Both the position numbers and the translations under genes were made by a program. The notes below the pieces were generated by a model. It made no database searches. It saw only the letters and a list, made by a program, of their open reading frames with translations, and was not told where the DNA came from. A stretch of 34,835 nucleotides of DNA, from assembly GCA_016282395.1 (NCBI GenBank), contig JAEEKL010000014.1:1-34835 (forward strand), written 5' to 3'. Below are positions 33,082 through 34,835 of this stretch, piece after piece. This DNA comes from Bacteroidales bacterium (GTDB lineage: Bacteria; Bacteroidota; Bacteroidia; Bacteroidales; WCHB1-69). Each line of letters starts with the position of its first letter. Position 1 is the stretch's first letter.

Positions 33082-33519
33082 TTATTTCGTGCCCACAAAG
33101 CGGACAATGCTCACACGGGTCTGGAGCAGGTCGCTTATCAACGCTACTTCGTAAAACATATCCAGATTCACAGTGCTACCGCTGAAGGTGGCTTCCACTC
33201 TCACGTTTTTAATTTGTTCGGTTGCAGCGTTGTAGATGTTGCTTTGGTTGCCGATATACTGCAAAAGCTGGGTTACAAGCTCGGCATTGTTATCATTCGA
33301 TATGTAAATGTTGGATGATACAGGGTTGATAGGTACTACGCCATAGACCAACAATCCGGAAGTCAGGGGATTGGAAACCAACCGCAATGTGCCGTCTTTG
33401 GTTACATTATTCGTGACAAAAGTGAATGTGCCAGAATATTTGCCTGCATAAGGGTTTTGATTTTGGCAGCCCGTCAATGCAAGTACTGCCAACAGAATAA
33501 TAGGAATAATCTTTCTCAT
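33082..33519 (-). CDS. Small lipoprotein of unknown function
   Basis: The ATG at 33519 gives a signal peptide with a clear lipobox (LLAVLALTGC), lipidated on Cys18. An upstream in-frame ATG (33561) would extend across the promoter. The mature part (about 128 residues) has beta-strand-like segments (YAGKYSGTFTFVTNNVTKDGTLRLV) and no motif I can name. It overlaps the MORN gene start by one base in a TAATG arrangement, so the two are translationally coupled. Confidence 0.8.
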   Translation of the reverse strand: MRKIIPIILLAVLALTGCQNQNPYAGKYSGTFTFVTNNVTKDGTLRLVSNPLTSGLLVYGVVPINPVSSNIYISNDNNAELVTQLLQYIGNQSNIYNAATEQIKNVRVEATFSGSTVNLDMFYEVALISDLLQTRVSIVRFVGTK

Positions 33520-33543
33520 TTTTTTTCGAATTAATTTGAACGG

Positions 33544-33551
33544 CAAAAATA
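33544..33551 (-). promoter_or_regulatory. -7 box (TATTTTTG) for the lipoprotein-MORN operon
   Basis: The minus strand reads TATTTTTG 24 bp before the ATG at 33519. Confidence 0.55.
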
Positions 33552-33596
33552 CAAAAATCATCCGAATAAAAGGAGTGTATGTTATTAAAAAAAGTG

Positions 33597-33604
33597 TATG
33601 TTTG
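33597..33604 (+). promoter_or_regulatory. -7 box (TATGTTTG) for the first Cys-rich lipoprotein
   Basis: TATGTTTG is 29 bp before the ATG at 33634. Confidence 0.5.
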
Positions 33605-33633
33605 CAGTCCGATTTAAATTAAAATGTGTTGTT

Positions 33634-33849
33634 ATGAAGAAAAAGACTTTTATAATCTGTGCTGGCTTGTTTTTAATGGCATTGATTGCCGGTTCGTGCA
33701 GTAAGGAATGTGAATGTGTCTTGTATGAGGATGGTGTTGTGACCGGATCCTCTACGGAAAAAGTATGGGGGCAGACATGCGAGGAATTCAGCTCTGCTAC
33801 CGATACCCCTTACGGCAAAATAGGAATGGATTGTACCAAGAAAAAATGA
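33634..33849 (+). CDS. Tiny Cys-rich lipoprotein, paralogue 1
   Basis: A 71-residue protein with a lipobox (LIAGSC) and a mature part of about 47 residues that starts CSKECECV and ends CTKKK. Counting the lipidated Cys there are five cysteines: C, CxC, C, C. The next gene encodes a paralogue with the same pattern. The ATG at 33634 is preferred; an upstream in-frame ATG (33598) falls inside the -7 box. Four non-lipidated Cys could form two disulfides in the periplasm. Function is unknown. Confidence 0.75.
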   Translation: MKKKTFIICAGLFLMALIAGSCSKECECVLYEDGVVTGSSTEKVWGQTCEEFSSATDTPYGKIGMDCTKKK

Positions 33850-33860
33850 TTTTCCGATTT

Positions 33861-33893
33861 TTTGGTTTTGTATTAAAAAAAAATGTATTTTTG
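33861..33893 (+). promoter_or_regulatory. Promoter of the second Cys-rich lipoprotein
   Basis: TTTG (33861-33864) as -33 element and TATTTTTG (33886-33893) as -7 box, 21 bp apart. The ATG is 24 bp downstream. Confidence 0.6.
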
Positions 33894-33917
33894 CAACCTC
33901 ATTTAAATTAAAAAAAC

Positions 33918-34124
33918 ATGAAAAAATTAATGGCAATTGTTGGTGCTACTTTAATGTTAGCCGGTGTTGCAACTTCTTGCAGCAAAACTTGTGAATGTGT
34001 GACCACTGTTGGTGGTATTTCGACCACTTCTGAAGTTACGATTAAAAGCGGTAAATGTACTGACATGAACGCTGAAGTCACTAACATGGGTATCACCACC
34101 AAAACCGAATGCAAGAAAAAATAA
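33918..34124 (+). CDS. Tiny Cys-rich lipoprotein, paralogue 2
   Basis: A 68-residue lipoprotein with the lipobox VATSC. Its mature part (48 residues) begins CSKTCECV and ends ECKKK, so the cysteine pattern and ends match paralogue 1, while the middle (TTVGGISTTSEVTIKSGK) has diverged. It has its own promoter and a strong terminator 21 bp after its stop. Function is unknown; the shared Cys frame suggests a disulfide-stabilised fold. Confidence 0.8.
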   Translation: MKKLMAIVGATLMLAGVATSCSKTCECVTTVGGISTTSEVTIKSGKCTDMNAEVTNMGITTKTECKKK

Positions 34125-34145
34125 TTTTGCATTCAAGAAATTTTT

Positions 34146-34170
34146 AAGCCCCTCATTCAGGGGCTTTTTT
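34146..34170 (+). terminator. Rho-independent terminator after the second Cys-rich lipoprotein
   Basis: An 8-bp stem (AAGCCCCT paired with AGGGGCTT) with loop CATTC and a T-tract that runs into the next promoter box. Confidence 0.9.
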
Positions 34171-34178
34171 TATTTTTG
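34171..34178 (+). promoter_or_regulatory. -7 box (TATTTTTG) for rimO
   Basis: TATTTTTG starts directly at the end of the terminator T-tract and lies 19 bp before the rimO ATG. Confidence 0.55.
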
Positions 34179-34197
34179 CCGTGTAAACATTGAATAT

Positions 34198-34835
34198 ATG
34201 ACTATTAACATCATCACTTTAGGTTGTTCCAAGAACATTGTGGATTCGGAAGTTATGGCCGCGCAACTACATCGCAACGGCCATGAACTCTATTACGAAA
34301 GCGCGCAGAAGTCTGACATCGTGATCATCAACACATGCAGCTTCATCCACGACGCCCGGGAGGAATCCGTGAACGAAATTCTGCAACAGATTGAGCGCAA
34401 GAAACGTCGCCAGATCAAGAAGTTGTACGTGGTGGGATGCCTTGTGCAACGCAATATGGCGGAACTGCAGGAAGCACTGCCCGAGGTGGATGGCTTTTTC
34501 ACTTTCGCGGAACTTCCAAAATTGTTGGAGTCTCCAGATTTCCAGCTGCTTAACACAGCGGACCGGATGCTCTCGACCCCGCGGCACTACGCTTACCTCA
34601 AAATCTCCGAGGGTTGTGACCACCAGTGCTCCTACTGCTCTATCCCGCTCATCCGCGACCGGCAGGTCTCCAAACCGATTCCGCTTCTCGTGGAGGAGGC
34701 GCAACGTCTTGCCGACCAAGGGGTTAAGGAGCTGATGCTGATCGCCCAGGACCTCACCTACTACGGCATTGACCGCAGCGGCAAACGCGAACTCGCCGAC
34801 TTGATGGACAAACTCGCGCAAGTGAAAGGCATCCA
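34198..34835 (+). CDS. rimO: Ribosomal protein S12 methylthiotransferase RimO (5' part)
   Basis: Reading from the ATG at 34198 gives MTINIITLGCSKNIVDSEV, the start of RimO. The N-terminal MTTase cysteines are in LGCSKN, IINTCSFI and VVGCLVQR, and the radical SAM CxxxCxxC cluster is in EGCDHQCSYCSIP near residues 141-148. RimO adds a methylthio group to the conserved Asp of ribosomal protein S12. The gene is open to the window end, about 212 codons, so the rest of the radical SAM domain and the TRAM domain are missing. The LGCSKN motif and the absence of tRNA-enzyme features argue for RimO rather than MiaB. Confidence 0.93.
   Translation, partial: MTINIITLGCSKNIVDSEVMAAQLHRNGHELYYESAQKSDIVIINTCSFIHDAREESVNEILQQIERKKRRQIKKLYVVGCLVQRNMAELQEALPEVDGFFTFAELPKLLESPDFQLLNTADRMLSTPRHYAYLKISEGCDHQCSYCSIPLIRDRQVSKPIPLLVEEAQRLADQGVKELMLIAQDLTYYGIDRSGKRELADLMDKLAQVKGI

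Overview
The window looks like chromosomal DNA from a member of the Bacteroidota, probably Bacteroidales. This rests on four things seen in the sequence: at least a dozen copies of the Bacteroidota sigma-ABfr -7 box (TAnnTTTG) just upstream of genes, no Shine-Dalgarno sequences, a secreted GIN-domain (DUF2807) protein and MORN_2-repeat proteins, and a fairly compact layout. No phage, transposase, integrase, rRNA or CRISPR array was seen. No stretch over 300 bp lacks a gene; the largest gaps are 21042-21326 (285 bp) and 3358-3632 (275 bp).

Layout. (1) 41-2496, plus: an ECF-type sigma factor fused through a membrane segment to a C-terminal WG-repeat domain, followed by a secreted GIN-domain beta-solenoid protein. 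(2) 2596-9040, minus: an apparent operon of transketolase N-terminal half, LptF/LptG-type permease, GT4 glycosyltransferase and dxs, then rsmA. (3) 9201-11433, minus: ruvC, a retropepsin-like protease and a CorA transporter. (4) 11546-14453, minus: tRNA-Ala(GGC) with a strong terminator, a TrmN6-like methyltransferase, manA and a secreted protein of unknown function. (5) 14622-20425, plus: a surface polysaccharide cluster with flippase, TupA-like ATP-grasp, a polymerase-like/glycosyltransferase fusion and a GT2. (6) 20475-28165: a beta-barrel protein (minus), then on the plus strand a small lipoprotein, an aminotransferase, an outer-membrane protein, waaA, LemA, a TPM-domain protein and dihydroorotase. 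(7) 28202-33519, minus: a second flippase, a LysM lytic transglycosylase, a MORN-repeat protein and a lipoprotein. (8) 33634-34835, plus: two tiny Cys-rich paralogous lipoproteins and the 5' part of rimO.

Envelope work dominates: Kdo transfer, LPS transport, two flippases, glycosyltransferases, ManA sugar supply, murein hydrolysis and several lipoproteins. Housekeeping genes (rsmA, dxs, ruvC, pyrC, rimO, tRNA) are interspersed.

The most unusual content is repetitive. First, a near-perfect palindrome with arms GTAGAGACG/CGTCTCTAC is present four times inside the sigma-factor gene, always in the same reading frame, so that it encodes the peptide VETCHGASL or its reverse-complement version. Related palindromes with other cores lie in two intergenic spacers. 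Second, many intergenic spacers are built from degenerate heptanucleotide tandem arrays. Each spacer has its own consensus, and several arrays begin at a stop codon or run up to the next start codon. Both are read directly from the sequence; their functions are inference.
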